64,000 bases of DNA, taken from positions 154,087,113 to 154,151,112 of the forward strand of contig NC_081405.1 in assembly GCF_030272615.1 (NCBI RefSeq). The letters run 5' to 3'. The stretch is from Cryptomeria japonica. Its lineage: Eukaryota; Streptophyta; Pinopsida; Cupressales; Cupressaceae. The notes beneath the pieces are model-generated. The model was not told the origin of the DNA, did not search any database, and saw nothing but the letters and a program-made list of their open reading frames with translations. Position 1 is the first letter of the stretch. Every line of letters starts with the position of its first letter. A program made the translations under genes and the position numbers. Of the stretch, positions 1 to 12,824 are shown piece by piece.

Positions 1-2013
1 TATCTTCAGCTTTGTTGAAAAAGGATGTGCAGTTGTATCTTTTTGGTTTGGATATCATGGTTTGACTCTTCCTTTTGGGAGATCTTGGTTGAGGTTTTTT
101 ATCATGTCGCGGCCATGGAAGATCTTCAATTAGGATATGGTTGTCATAATTCGTGGAGAGCTTGGTTAGATAGTTTAGTGGGAGATTTGGTAATGATGCA
201 GGTTCTTTATTTGATGGTGGATGATTATCTTCATGTGATTCAAATATGGTGACATCATGGGGTCATGGATGAATCTTGAGTCTTTGGTGAGTTGTTGTAG
301 GTTCTCTTTAGTTTTGAGTATTAATCATTTGCTTTGGAGCTTTAGGATTTTTCAGGGTTATATTTTAAGTTATCATGGATTGATTGGTGGATGCTCATGG
401 ATACTAGAGAGACTTGGGTGAGGCTATGAGATATCATATTATCTGGGATCATGTGTTGATATGGTTACTCTTTGATGAGGATTTCAACAGAAAGATTGAG
501 GAGCCTACACCTGATTATGGATGTGAACCCCATTATGGACCTAACAAATATATTATCATTTTTTGTAAGATTTCATTGCTTGGTGTTGCGAGCGCATGAC
601 AATCTAGTTTCCCTCTCTTGGACTATTTTACAAGTGAATGATCTAAGAGGTATTGCCCACATGGTTATCAAATGTATTCTTTATTTTGCATATTTTTTTC
701 TCATGTGAGCTAAGTCTTGATTATAGAAATTCCAAGAGTTTGTTGAGTAGAAAATGCATGGTTTTATGGATTTATGTTGTTAATCTATGGATATATGTTT
801 GAGGACTTGTTTGGAGAGGTATAGGAAATGATTTGTGGCCTTAGGCATATTTCCTTTATTATGGGAATGGAAGGTTTGTTTGATCTACCTTTTGTATGAG
901 AGGTTTACATATATTACTAGCATTTTTCATTTGATTGAATGTTAGATGTTGAAATCCTTTCAATATGAGAATGGTGAAGGAGATCTTACATTACACAACC
1001 TGGTACATGTTAGTGTGGAACAAGGATATGGTTTTGATTTATAGGTTCTCTCTTTGGTCTTTTTTTTTCTACATGTTTGTATTCATGTGGTTGAGCATTA
1101 AGATCTTAGTAGAGCTATGTAGACTGATGATGAGAGAGGTATTGCAACATGTTTGGTTACAATATTTGCATATCAGTGTATGTTTATTTGACACTGTATA
1201 ATAAAGGAGTTAGCCACATTTTCTATGTGAAGTACTATGGATAAAATTTGTATGCCTTGATCTACTTTTAGATTGGACATTACTCGTGCATTGAGAGTTT
1301 ATAAATATATGTTTAATTGTCATCTGTAATATCTTGGTTTGTTGATTATTATTGTGATGATGAGTTTGCATGTTTCATTAGATTTGGATATATAATTTAT
1401 GCAAGTTATGGATTATCTACTTGTTTTCTTGTAGTGGGATGACTTGAATGTGGATCATTTATATCCATAAGATTGTTTCAATGGTGATGTAAAATTTATT
1501 AGTTGGACTTGTCTGTGGTCATTTGTGCATTAGTATGTTTCTTTGAGTTAGTAGGTTTGATATACAAAGATTTGATTACAGGTTTAAAGTTGATATGTTG
1601 ATGGCATGAAGTTTTATCTATGTTGGTTTATCTTGGTTTAAGGTATGAACCTTAGCTTGGATGAATTATAATTTGATATGGTTTCTATTCTAGGTGGTAT
1701 GTGTAAGGGAGTTACTCAAAGCCTTTGTTATTATTTGAATCCAATGCTTATGTTCATGTAGAGATCAATGTGGGTTTCAATGACAGTTGGCATGGTTCAC
1801 ATTGGCATGTTAATTTTCTTCCATAAGTGGTATGTTGAAGGATGTGAGGAAGTTGTTGCTTGATGGTGGTTGTCATGGTTTCTTTTGCAAGTGTCTTGTT
1901 GGAGCATGAGAGCATGGTGAATATTTAGATGGTACATGGATGGCTAAGCGATTTTTTTCCTTGTTCATGATTCCTATGGGTGCATCTACAATGTATGATG
2001 TCAAGTGGGAGAA
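1..2013. other. AT-rich stretch without recognisable gene
   Basis: Only short chance reading frames occur here and none shows a motif I know. The stretch ends in a purine run (2003-2013) directly before an LTR-like start, so it is probably the decayed interior of a plus-strand LTR retrotransposon. No gag or pol motif could be read, so this remains an inference from position. Confidence 0.35.
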
Positions 2014-2837
2014 TGTTAGCATTAAGGTACCATCTACCTTGTAAATCATATGACATGGTTCCAACATCAATAGAAAGTGTCCTAAGGCACTTAAGAAGTA
2101 TTAGGAAAATAATTTATAATATTTAATTATTACCATTATTTGCAATACATCCATAAGGGGTGATGGTTTCCACTAGCAACAGTAAAAGCAGGTTGTGAAC
2201 ACACCTATATAATATTGTTTTCCTTACATATGGAAATTTGGAATAAGATATTCAATGAATTGAGGAAATGGAAAAAGAGTGACCTTTGGGCTTCTCCAAG
2301 TGGGAGAATGGAAGAGGCAACATGTGTCTCTTGGTGTTCCATCATTTATTGCATTTAATGTAATGTTTATCTTGCAAGAATGGGTACCTAAGTTGGAGGG
2401 AAAGTATTGGAGCCAAAACCGATGTCTTTTCCAGTTTCGTAGAAGCATTCCAAGGGTTGTGACCTAATGAGGAATAAAGAGGCTTCTTTGGGCATATTTA
2501 TTGGTGGTTTTGGAGCTCCAATCATTCTATAAATTTAGCCTTTTGGGTATAGAATTTATGTGTAACAGTTGAATGTAGATTTCTATGTAGGAACGAATGA
2601 AATCTGGGAGACATAAGGAGTTTGTTCACATGTTCATAGGTGCTTCTATGGTGGAGGAAAATAGGAGAATGGAAGTGATTGTATTGTAAGAACATTTATT
2701 GTTGATAATGCAAGCTTGTCCTCTCTTCTTGGTGGTTTTTTCCCTGCAAGGGTTTGTCCATGTAAATCTTGTGTTATGTGTTAATCTTGTGTTGTTGATT
2801 TATGCCTTCTTGTTTCTATCGTATGTTGATGCTAATA
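2014..2837 (+). repeat. Candidate 3' LTR after a polypurine tract
   Basis: The purine run AAGTGGGAGAA at 2003-2013 is followed at once by TGTTAGCATTAAGG, the usual arrangement of polypurine tract and 3' LTR start. A TATA-like CTATATAAT lies near 2203. The right end is proposed at GATGCTAATA (about 2837), which would mirror the TGTTAGCAT start with one C-to-T change. No second copy is in the window and no target duplication was found, so the right boundary is tentative. Confidence 0.4.
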
Positions 2838-3130
2838 TTTATATTTTGTTGTTATGAGCTCACATAATATAGGTTTATTAAGCATGGTTTATAGGCTGAT
2901 TTTTGACATTATAAAGAAGAAGTATCTAATCATGGTTTTTCACAATTAAGGCAACTTAAATTTTAGATTTGCATATGAGTTTCTAATTTTCATTTTAAAT
3001 CTATCCAAGCCTTGTATCTCGTCCTTTGATTATTTTATTGAATAGATATTATTCTTCACAATCTTTGGTAATGAAACTGTTTATTTCCCGACAACTAAAG
3101 AAGAGTTATTCACAATTATGAGAGGTTCAT
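2838..3130. other. Intergenic, nothing recognised
   Basis: AT-rich sequence with no coding, RNA or repeat signal that I can see. Confidence 0.5.
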
Positions 3131-3139
3131 TTGGAAAGG

Positions 3140-4749
3140 TGATGGGATAGGGAATGCGATAGACTAGCCCAGTCTATGCTCGCAGATCCTTTCCTTGGAT
3201 CACCAAGTGTTCTAACCACACCCTAGGGTCTCTAGGACTTCCCTTGCTTGTGGAATCCCTTTACCTTGCCCAATCCACCCACCAACAACTTGAATTACTT
3301 CTCCTAAGGTCTCACCTACTCATGAGACTCAAAGAACCCTTACTTTGGCTAATAAGGGTTTGGCTTGTCCCACACCTTCTTAGGTCCTAGCAAGGATAGG
3401 ACAGGTCTTAGACAAGGTTTCTCATCCATTCATGTTCCCCCAAGAGGTTTCAACCTTCCAACCCCTTACCGATTTCACTATTTTGTCTTTTTCCTACAAA
3501 ATAGGGCTACAAGGAATGTGCCCAATTAGGCCTCCTATCCGGACTTTTAGGGCTCCCTCTCGTAGACGATGCATATTCTTGTGAAACTCCCCAAAAGAAC
3601 TACTATTCATTTGGCAAGGGCTCAAGGATTTTTTTGGTTTTGGGCCTCCAAGTGTCCATACACTGCCCTAGGTGAATTTTGAGGTTTTTAAGGGTTTTTA
3701 AGAGGGTTTTCAGGCCTACCAAGGTCACAGTGTTGGTTTGATGTTCTTGCCACCTTGTCTGGATTGGTAGAAGCTCCTCCTTCTCACCGATGGTGCTCCA
3801 CTCACCCCTCTACAACTCCTCCAAAGGGTGCATCCTCCTCTGACCTTCCTTGCTCTCCTGGACCTTTGCAACCTTAACCCTTCCTAGTCGAGCACTGTCT
3901 AGTCTCCCCTAGGAGTGGGTCTTTGGTTGGCTTCCCTGCATCTTCAAGGGCCCTGCTTGCTCTAAAGTAATGTACAGGGTTTGTACTCTTGTTCCCCATG
4001 GTTTCATGGTGATTCCACAATGGGGAAAGGAGTTATCAACCCATAGACACAAACCAGTCCAAAAACTGGACAGTGAGAAGGAAGTTTACAAAATATTTAC
4101 AAACACACAACACCTGCAAAACAAAACCTAATATAAATGCTCAAAATTAAGGTATATACACCATATAAGATTCACAACATAGTTTGGCTTGAATATCAAT
4201 CCATTATCAATCCTTCATTGCTCCATTAGTGCCAACTGGCAACAAAATTACAGTCACAGTCAAGTTACTTTCCTTGGGCCATACAAAAACTAACCTCCAA
4301 CCCATCATCTTAGGGTTTGCAACTACATATAGTACCCTTACCTCATTCTATGTGCCCATATTAGGGTTTTCCATGCTAAGCTAAGGATTTTGACCTACTA
4401 GGTGGAAAAGTTGCTTGACAACTTTGAAAAGTTGTCATGCAACTTTTGCAACTTTTGAGCAACTTTCTCAATGTTGCTTTTCTTGACTCCTAGGCCCACA
4501 TTGGGCTATCCTATGGACACCACCGTGCTAAGAAGGACCCTAAACAAATCAAAGGCATGCATATCCTCTACTCCATAAGAAACATCAACCTAGACTCATG
4601 AACCTAGGACCAAACTAGGACCTAAACTAGGACCTGAATAAGACCTATGAGCTCATGGCTCTTATTATATTTACAATGGCTTCTTAAAGAAGCAAGAACA
4701 CAACAAAATCAAATGGTGGGAGCCCTTTGAAGGGTGCTCCTGCACCACA
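3140..4749 (-). repeat. Compositionally distinct block, possible solo LTR
   Basis: This block is clearly richer in G and C than both flanks and has no reading frame of note. Read on the minus strand it starts TGTGGTGCAGGAGCACCC and ends CCCTATCCCATCA, so it has TG...CA-type ends, and its length of about 1.6 kb suits an LTR. I did not find a matching target duplication or a second copy. A near-perfect hairpin lies inside at 4406-4447. Confidence 0.3.
4406..4447. repeat. Near-perfect 20-bp-stem palindrome
   Basis: The arms 4406-4425 and 4428-4447 are reverse complements at 19 of 20 positions, separated by 2 nt. More AAGTTGC/GCAACTT words follow to about 4480. Confidence 0.75.
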
Positions 4750-5036
4750 AGGCCCTTTATTTTAAACATATTGGTGAATCACTTCCAAGCATCTTTTGCA
4801 ACATATTTGACCATAAATATTCAAGCTAAGCATCATATTTGATTCATTAAATTATATAAGTTAAAAATTATATTTCTTGTCTCTATCCCAAATCAAAATT
4901 ACAAGATTTTATTAATCTTTAATCATTTGCTCAAAGTAAATTATAATGAGGGCATTTATTTTTATTGCAAATAGATACTAAGACATTTAAAAGATGAATT
5001 TAATGGAATGGGGTAATTTTCATATCTATTTTATAA
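4750..5036. other. AT-rich spacer
   Basis: Nothing recognised between the GC-richer block and the left end of the gypsy element. Confidence 0.5.
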
Positions 5037-6590
5037 TGTCACTTGCTAAATTTAAGGCATTTTAAAAAAAAAAACTCAATAATATGTGAGAGCAGACAAA
5101 GAAACCCTCATTTTTTGTCAATATTTACTTACAACATTAAAACATTTGCAAAATCTTATAATATATTAATATTTGCATAGTAACATTATCCACTCTTAAG
5201 TATCCTTAAAACTTCTAAATTTAATCCTAAATATTAACTTATAATTTATTCTTCCCAAAATGAACAAAAGTAGAGATTTCTCATTATATTCACAACATAA
5301 CACTAAGCCCACAATGAAAGATAAATAATAAACCATGTTTATATCAATCAATATGGATATGTCTTACAAAATGTTATTGTTGCAATAATGACAAATTGAA
5401 GTTACTCGATAATTATAATTATGGCAACTCGCGACTACCCAATAATGACATCAAATTCAAAATATAACATTTTTTAGACAACCTAGATTATATATCAACT
5501 ATTACATTAAACAAGACTATAAAACACTACAAAAATCTAGCTTAAATAGCTATGACAAATTGAAACATAAAATCTTACACCCATGAAAACTATGTGTCAT
5601 CTAAACTTCATATTGATGATTTTGACCAAGATTAAAGTTTGAACGTGACTTTATGTGGGACTACTACTTCAATCAAAGGAGTTTCATCCTTTAATGTGAT
5701 AGTTATGGTCTTTTCATCCCTCAACCTCTATAGTTTTATGGGATTTTTTCCTTAGATTTGGATGCTTGAACAACAAGATGCCCTCTTCCATCTATCTTTA
5801 CAATCTTTAGATGACTAGAAAGATCACCAAAACAACATAGTGGTCATCATCATTGGTCTAGTACACGGTAATGCTCCCCATAACCATTGAATATATTTTC
5901 CTTTGGATAAAGTTGATAATGGCATCCTCCTATGTAAAAATAGTCTTGTAAGGTATGGATGAGGGTCCTTTGCAATATGCAAGTCTCCAAGTATGGAAAT
6001 GAACTACTACATTAATGGTTCTTGTTGGTTCCCTTTTAGCATGTGCTACTAGATGAACCCAAATAGTTCAATTTCAAGTATACTGGGATGAATTTCAATG
6101 CCATTTGGAATCCCACATGAAGCCACATTGATATTTTATCCATTAATGGTATTCATAATGCCAAGGGTGGTAGGTGGAGAGGGGTAATAAAAAATGACAG
6201 GAATGTGGTTTGAAGGTAGGGGTTGGCAAAAGGGATGATGGCATGCACAACTCTAAAGTTCTAATGAAGAGATGAGTGAAATAAAGTATTGGTTGGGAGG
6301 TGTGGTAGGGGAAGGTTAAATATCTTGATGGGGATAGAGAGAGAAGTAAAATTGAGAAGGGAGTCATTTTGGGAAGGTTAACTTTGTCACTCTAATTTCT
6401 CACACTAATTTCTCACACAAACTCATTAGATTTACTATGCTTTCATACTTTTACCTTTACGGGACTTAGACCAACACTTGGAAGATAAAGGGGAAGGATC
6501 TACATGAAAAGTGATATCAAGGAAAGTTTCAAATTCAATAAATGTGCATTTCAATCCATGACACGAGTTGCATGAAAATGGGACATGACG
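5037..6590 (-). repeat. 3' LTR of the gypsy element
   Basis: It is homologous to the segments of 12078-15303 that remain after removing the nested insertions. Examples are the stretch around 5400-5640 against 12320-12540, 5950-6060 against 13550-13720, and 6160-6590 against 14880-15303. The start (minus strand) reads CGTCATGTCC, against TGTCATGTTCC in the other LTR, so the terminal T has mutated to C. The left end is placed at the TG of 5037. Confidence 0.75.
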
Positions 6591-6593
6591 AGT

Positions 6594-7830
6594 CTAACCT
6601 AACCAATTTATCTTTCCCTCAAGTAATTCAAAGCTTGGATATTCAAGAAAGTGTGGGCCTTCCCATATTGCATCCTCGGTAAGAATATTATTCCATCTAA
6701 TCAAGTACTTGGTTATGATTTTTCTCTTGAATTTCCTTTTTTTGGTCTCTATGACTATCTTAGAGACCAAGATGAGGAGGTATCTTCGAGGAAGGTTCAA
6801 TATGTTTTCCCAGTGCCCTCTTCAGTTGGAATATATAAAACACATTATGCATTTTAATTTAATCTAGTAATTACAACTCATACGCTACCTCAACTACCTA
6901 CTTTAGGACATTATATGGCCTCTAAAAGTGAGGATTGGGTTTTTCATAATTGATTGCCTTTACAAATGATTGCTTGCAAGGCTACAATAAAAAAAATACG
7001 AACTCTCCTATTTAAAACATTTCATCCACATGATTGCAATCAACACACATATTTTTGTTGATTTTGTGGTTGTTGGAGATTATTTTTGAGTGACTTCAAA
7101 ATGTATTAGCCTTGTAGGATCAAGTCAATTGCTCCTTGGAACCTATTATCAAAATAAACAGGATCAACAAATTTTAAAAATCTTCATACCATATAATACA
7201 ACGAAGGGGTTCAACTTAATTAACAATGTGATGAATTGTATTATAGTGGTACTTCCGCAAGGGAAGCCATGTTATCCATGCATTTTGCTAGTCCATTGCA
7301 TAGTTTTTTATTGCATTCCACCCATTTATTTACTATCTTAATTTGTTCGTCCATTTGAAGGTAATTGTTAGTGTTGGGTGTGAATTTGGTTCCCACCAAA
7401 CAAAATAGCCTTTTCTATATGCTCAAGGATTGAGTATCTATGTCACTCATAACTCTCTTAGGTGGTCCATGAAGCATAAACACTCCTCGAAGAACACTTT
7501 AGCAACCTATGGTGCCTTTTAATTCAAATAAATGATAAAGAGGTATACATAATAAATGGGTTTTTCCACAACTATGTACAATCCTTGACTTGGACCTTAA
7601 GGAGTCCTACAATGAATTCCTTGAGGCACTCACCCAATTTCTCTTAATAATTGGAAATGTACGAAACAATCTTATTAGAAGTGACTACTTTATTTTGTTT
7701 CATTTGCAAATAAAAAAATCCACGACCTATTAGAGGATGTCACATTGGAGTCCCTTCCAAGTACACCTATCTTTGATTTTCTTATAAGTTTTAAAATACT
7801 ATTAGTGGCTCACAAAAAGAAAGTAATGGA
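6594..7830 (-). pseudogene. Gypsy integrase and C-terminal domain, broken
   Basis: Integrase inserts the cDNA into the host genome. On the minus strand, broken frames give an HHCC-type finger region around 7690-7830 (HSGF..TYKKIKDRCTWKG, then FFICK). Next comes the core with its C-terminal half around 7100-7480, including TPFVVLYGMKIF, which matches the TPFE.LYGR motif of gypsy integrases. Then 6594-6800 encodes KYLIRWNN...EDAIWE..HFLEYPSFELLEGK, a chromodomain-like tail of the LVKWKG..EATWE type. The tail suggests a chromovirus, whose tail targets integration, but the aromatic cage cannot be judged. Multiple stops make it inactive. Confidence 0.75.
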
Positions 7831-8099
7831 TTACCCTTATAAATTTTGTCTTAATCTTAGATTCCTATAATCTTGTCCTTTAGAGCATGAGGTCATTGGA
7901 TATTAAGTACTTTTAATCTGGTATTTCACTTCTAGAATGCCAATATTTAATGTATTCTTTGTGTATTATGTGTCACATTAGTCTTCCAATTTGTGGAGAT
8001 GTCAAGCATTAAGTTCAAGGTTGCTCTCACAAATAAAGAATTAACAACACTATTTATTTTTCTCTTCACAGACTTGAGATCAAAATCAAATGCTTGAAG

Positions 8100-8479
8100 T
8101 TTAGTTTACCATTTTTTGTTGTTTCTCATTCAAATATTTTGGGTTGAAGAAATATTTCATGGTCCATCTTGATCTTGAACTTTGACAATATTTGCATGAG
8201 GGACAAAATATCTTTATCATAGATTGAGAATTTCCTTTTTGCCTACTTGGAATTATAACTCTGAAAGGCAATGGGGTGCTTTTGCATTAGTGTGACTTTG
8301 ATTCCCTCTCCAAAATAATTAAATTCCAAAATAAATGGAAGAAAATATTAAGTAATAACTAATAGAGGACATGACCTCATTACCACCTTTAGCTTGTCAA
8401 AATTCTATTGTCTTACTTTCATCCACTTGAAGGCTCCTTCCTTTGTTAGGTTTGTTAAGGGAGTGGTTAGCTATGATAA
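8100..8479 (-). pseudogene. Gypsy RNase H and RT connection, left part
   Basis: Minus-strand broken frames read PLTNLTKEGAFKWM, then FDKLKVVMRS, LLV..., LEFNYFGEGIK.TLMQ, HPIAFQSYN and later LNEKQQKW. These correspond to the connection domain and RNase H of Ty3/gypsy pol (PLT.LLKK.AFKW, F..LK..M, GHPIAF.S, EQQKW). RNase H removes the RNA strand after reverse transcription. The frame is interrupted at 8480 by the solo LTR and resumes at 9295. Confidence 0.75.
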
Positions 8480-8484
8480 ACCTT

Positions 8485-9289
8485 TGTTTATGGTGAAAGT
8501 GGATAATAACAATATTGAAAGACTAAATAGATTCAACCACAAAACCCTAGCCTAACAACAACAAAGATCCACCATAGCATATGAAGATTACCTAAGACAA
8601 TGCAAATCAAATGAAATCACAAAGATTATACCATCAAATATCCAATAGGGTTTGAATCTCCATTCTTCCTATCTCCATTGATCTTGTTTGATATATTTGC
8701 TCTCAGATTTTATGTGTGCACAAGAGCTCAACAAAGAATGGAAATGTGGTTGCAAGTAGGCTTGATCACATATGAAAGTTCAAAAGCGTAGAGTAGTAGG
8801 GTAGAATGATTAGCTGATTAGTTGATTGAATAGGGTTGACAATGAAAGAGAGTATCCTCTTATATAGAGGACACTATAAGAAATGGAGGGATAAGATTGA
8901 GAGGTGTAAAAGATAAATGGTCGGCTAGGATTAGAGGGTAGGTAGAGGAAATAATAAAATAATGAGAGGGTAGGTAGTGTAGGAATTAAGAGATGAATGA
9001 AATGTGTCATAGGTGGAAAAGGTTAATGAATTAATTAAATAAATAAAGATTTATTTAATTAATAGAGGAAGTGGGATCAGTTAAATAAATAAGAGTATTT
9101 ATTTAATTTAGGAAAAGGGGAATTTAAATAAATAAAGGTATTTATTTAAATGAGAAACAAGGATAGAGGAGGATAAATGAATTAATTAAATGAATAAAGA
9201 TTTATTTAATTAATAAAAGAATTAGGGTAAAATAATTAAATAAATAAAGATATTTATTTAATTAGAGAAGACAATTTTAGTTGTCTACA
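8485..9289 (-). mobile_element. Solo LTR with perfect target duplication
   Basis: An 805-bp LTR on the minus strand starts TGTAGACAAC and ends CCATAAACA. It is flanked by the 5-bp direct repeat ACCTT at 8480-8484 and 9290-9294. Removing it rejoins the gypsy RT connection reading. The U3 half (9040-9289) is built of repeated, self-complementary ATTTATTTAATTAA-type words. A TATA-like TATATAAG lies near 8865-8872. No internal coding sequence is present, so this is a solo LTR left by recombination. A related LTR with the same TGTAGACA start lies at 13730. Confidence 0.9.
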
Positions 9290-9294
9290 ACCTT

Positions 9295-10050
9295 TATAAA
9301 ATATTTTGTAGTGACTGTATAGGCCAAGGGGTAGAGGCAAAACCACAACACACAACCACCTTGATCTTTTCCCAGTCTACTTGCACTCTACTTGCACTCC
9401 CTTTATACTGATGATGTGCTCTAAATATGTAATTTATGCCATAGAAACTCCATATTTAGACTCTTTGTCAAAAACAGTCTAGGAATCCAAAAACCCCAAC
9501 ACTTCATATATGTGCCTTAGGTGCACTTCCAATTTCTCGCTATAAATGAGAATGCCATCAAAGAAAATGTGGACAAATTTCCTCTAATATTTTACAATCC
9601 ATACAAGAGTAGAATATTGTAGGCACATTTTCAAGCAAAATAAAATGATAAATATTCACAGAACATATAGTTGCATCTAAAGTTGTCTTATATATATCCT
9701 CCTCTCAGATATGGGTTTGATGGTGACCCAATTCAAGGACTATTTTTTAGAAATAGATTACTCCATGGAATTTGTTTATTAGCCTATCAATCCCAGGGAT
9801 TAGGTACCAATTTATTATTGTAGATACCTATTTAGTATTTTTTATTTAATGCACACTCTCGTTGTGTCATGCTTCTTTCTTACCAAGACCACCAAGGAAG
9901 AAAAGGTGCTAAATCTAGGTTGAACGTACCCTATTTCTAATAACTCCTTTATTGTGTTTTTCATTGTATTCCTTTTGTTATTTGAGATGAAGATAAGAGG
10001 TGGTGATAATAGCACTATACCCTTCCCCTAACTCAAAAATATGCTCAAAG
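9295..10050 (-). pseudogene. Gypsy reverse transcriptase, broken
   Basis: Minus-strand fragments give the RT fingers (KELLEIGYVQPRFSTFSS, then VLVRKKHDTTRVCI) around 9850-9960. The catalytic loop FVHIFFDGILIYSEK at about 9500-9580 corresponds to the F.DDILIYS motif with the second Asp changed to Gly. Downstream comes EYLGHI-like YLEHIISIKGVQV near 9400-9440. The enzyme copied element RNA into DNA. Loss of the catalytic Asp and several stops show it is dead. Confidence 0.8.
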
Positions 10051-10436
10051 CCTCTATCAAGTGACCTCCTAGGAGGGATGTTGTTGAATACCTTATAATA
10101 CTTGTCCAAGACCTTCTAAAACTCCTTAGGATACAAATCCTTATTTTCTTTGGAGTTTGTCGTTGATATCAAGCACTGCACTATCCTATCTACTTATCCA
10201 TGTTTATGAATTATTTGCATCCATTTTGTTGATATTATCCATGGTGTTTCACTTGTCATCCCACAAAGTACATCCTTGTTTCATTTATATTGGAATTTTA
10301 GTTCCATGTTTAAGAAAATTTGTATGATTTTACCCAATGAGTACAATCATTGGATTCCCAAAACTATATACTTGTCTCCAATATCAACGTCATGTAAGTC
10401 ATCCTTAATGTCATACTACATAAGGGTTAGGTTCAA

Positions 10437-10673
10437 CTAAAATATTTGTTTGTTGTGTTCAAGGGATGATCCATCCAATATCATTACATTAAAACCTTTG
10501 AAATATTTTATTTTGATACCCCATCCAGCAAGTAGTCCCTTATTTATAATATAATGAGTAACACTAGTGTTAGTGAGCATAATGATTCTTTTTCCTTTTA
10601 GAACTCCTTGATCTCTAAATAGGTTGTATTTTGGTGTCCCTAAAATCTTGGCAAGGACTTCATCGAGCTTCAT
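10437..10673 (-). pseudogene. Gypsy retropepsin-region remnant
   Basis: This 78-codon minus-strand frame contains GKRIIMLTNTSVTHYIINKGLLAGWGIKIKYFKGFNVMI. It aligns by pattern with the gypsy protease segment (ILIDSGATHNFI...G......V....G) that follows gag. The catalytic DSG is replaced by TNTS, so it could not act as a protease. Its position between the zinc knuckle and RT fits a single gag-pol polyprotein. Confidence 0.6.
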
Positions 10674-10689
10674 ATTGATCCTTTGTTTT

Positions 10690-11470
10690 ATCTTCTTTTT
10701 CTTTGGCCTCCTATTTTGACTCTTCCCCTTTGCATGGCAATTTAGGTCCTGTTAGCTCTTGACTCATTCTCCAAGACTATCTTAATATAGTGCCCTTTCT
10801 ATTTTCCCGGGTACCTATAAGCATGTGACCAAGGTTTCTCATAGGAGAAACATAGTTTCCTTCTTCTTAATTCATTTCTTGCCTTCAAATCCTATTTTGA
10901 AGTAAATTTTATTGGAAGATGGAAGGCATTTTTTGGAATTCGTTATTTGGCATAACTATCTCTAAGGCTAAGGCTCTCTTGATTGCCCCTTGGATAGAAG
11001 GTGCTTCAAAGGATCTAACCCAACCTTTTTAGAGATTCAACAAGTCCTTCAATAAAGAGCATAATTAATATTTTCTTTAAAACTTTAGGCACCATCACAA
11101 CTAGTTTTTGAAATTATATCATAGAGTTCTTCTTGAATCAAATTGCTCAAGTTGAGCTAGCTCTCAAAGGTGTACCTCAAGATCATTTTTATCAAACCTT
11201 TCAATTATAAATCTACACAACTCATTATACAAGTTGATGGCTTTGTGGCCTTGAGTGATTAGTACATGGTACCACCATTCATGTGTGGTACCCTCTAGAT
11301 GCAATGTAGTGAATTTGATGGTCTCATCCTAATTCATGGGTCTAAGAGATAGGTTTATGTCTAATTTTTGAATTTGTGCATAATTTATGCACTTGTTGGA
11401 TCCATCAAAGGTGGGGAGTATCGATTTTCTCAAAACATGTTATATATTTCTTAGTGTGTTTGACGACCTT
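10690..11470 (-). pseudogene. Gypsy gag remnant with CCHC knuckle
   Basis: Broken minus-strand frames read TFDGSNKC, TLHLEGTTHEWWYHVL, GHKAINLYNELCRFIIERFDKND and later LCFSYEKPWSHAYRYPGK (about 10795-10860). The first parts match the plant gypsy gag core (F.G...A..W, A...L.G.A..W). The last matches the CF.C..PW..GHRC knuckle with two Cys changed to Tyr. Gag formed the particle that packages element RNA. Confidence 0.7.
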
Positions 11471-12059
11471 AGTTCAGGTGTAGCCATTTTGACTTGAATT
11501 ATTTAAATTTATAAAGTTATTAAGAGATATTTTAGCTCAAATTTCCTTTGGGAGGGCTTGGTGCTTTGCACAACACTTTGTAATTTTATTTACAATTAGG
11601 ATTTGAGCTTTAACCTTATGAACACTTTCATGCATCTCTTCTTCCTGTGAAAGGAATACATGATAGAAAGGCCTAGTTGACGAAACCAAGACAATATTCT
11701 AAGTGTTGGTTGGAATGACATTATGATAGTTAGCTCCTAATGTGATTCCTCCAGTAGTCTATTGTCTATTTATGTTCATGGTATTATCCATTTTGTGAAG
11801 TATCTAAACTAACATATATATTATCAAGTCAAACTTATTTTCTACCCTCACCATAGGGATCTCATTCTTTCCCCTCTCAATCATACTACTCTATTATAAG
11901 ATAGTTCCCATTGGAAGGTCTTCATAATCCAAAATCCTTGAAAGGAAATTTTTTTTTCTCATTTCTCTTAGATAATACCTACTTGTTTAGTCATTGGAAT
12001 GCAAAAAAGTTCAATACGTAGATAGAATTCGTAGATAAAATAATTTGGTAGGAAAATAA

Positions 12060-12071
12060 GCTATGATACAA
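12060..12071 (-). other. Primer-binding site, tRNA-Met type
   Basis: The minus strand reads TTGTATCATAGC, against the plant consensus TGGTATCAGAGC (two mismatches). It lies a few bases inside the end of the 5' LTR, which fixes the element's orientation. Confidence 0.75.
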
Positions 12072-12824
12072 CTATAATGTACATGCTAGATTTAGGATAA
12101 ATAGACTCAAAAATATGTAAAGAGTAGCCAAATAAACTATAAATTCACTTCAACTTTTTACCAACAACTTAAGAAACCTCCAAAAACCCTTAATTATATT
12201 AATCTTTATGTACAACAATATTATCCACTTTTAAATATGCATCAAACTTCTTAATATAATCTTCGATAATAAACTCTAATGTATTATGCCTAAACGAAAA
12301 AATAGAGATTCCTCATTACATTCATAAATAATGGCAACCCATAGCCATCCAAACATGACACCCAATTGAGAATATAATATTTATACAGAACCTAAATTAC
12401 AAATCAATAATTATGTTGAACGAGACTATAAAATACTACAAAATATGGGCAACAACAACTATAAGTGTTGTGTAGGTTATCAACAATTTTGACCACCATT
12501 AAATCTTGACCATGAACTTTATGTGAAACCACTCTTTTAACTAAAGAGATTTTGTACTTTGACATCATATCTACAAGGCTTCCATCTCTTGGCCTCCATA
12601 GATATGTGGGTTTGATCCTCAAATCTACATCCTTGAACAAGTGCTCATGAAAATTTCTTGTTAGGATTTTTGTTGGTTTATTCAAATCTATACTCTCTTC
12701 CATCTATCTTTGTAAGCTCAAGATGCCCAAAAAGAGCATAAAAAATATCACAATGGTCATCATGTTGGGTCTAGAACGTGAGAACGACTTCTTGTACCTA
12801 TTACTCATTGTTTCCCTTTGTATG

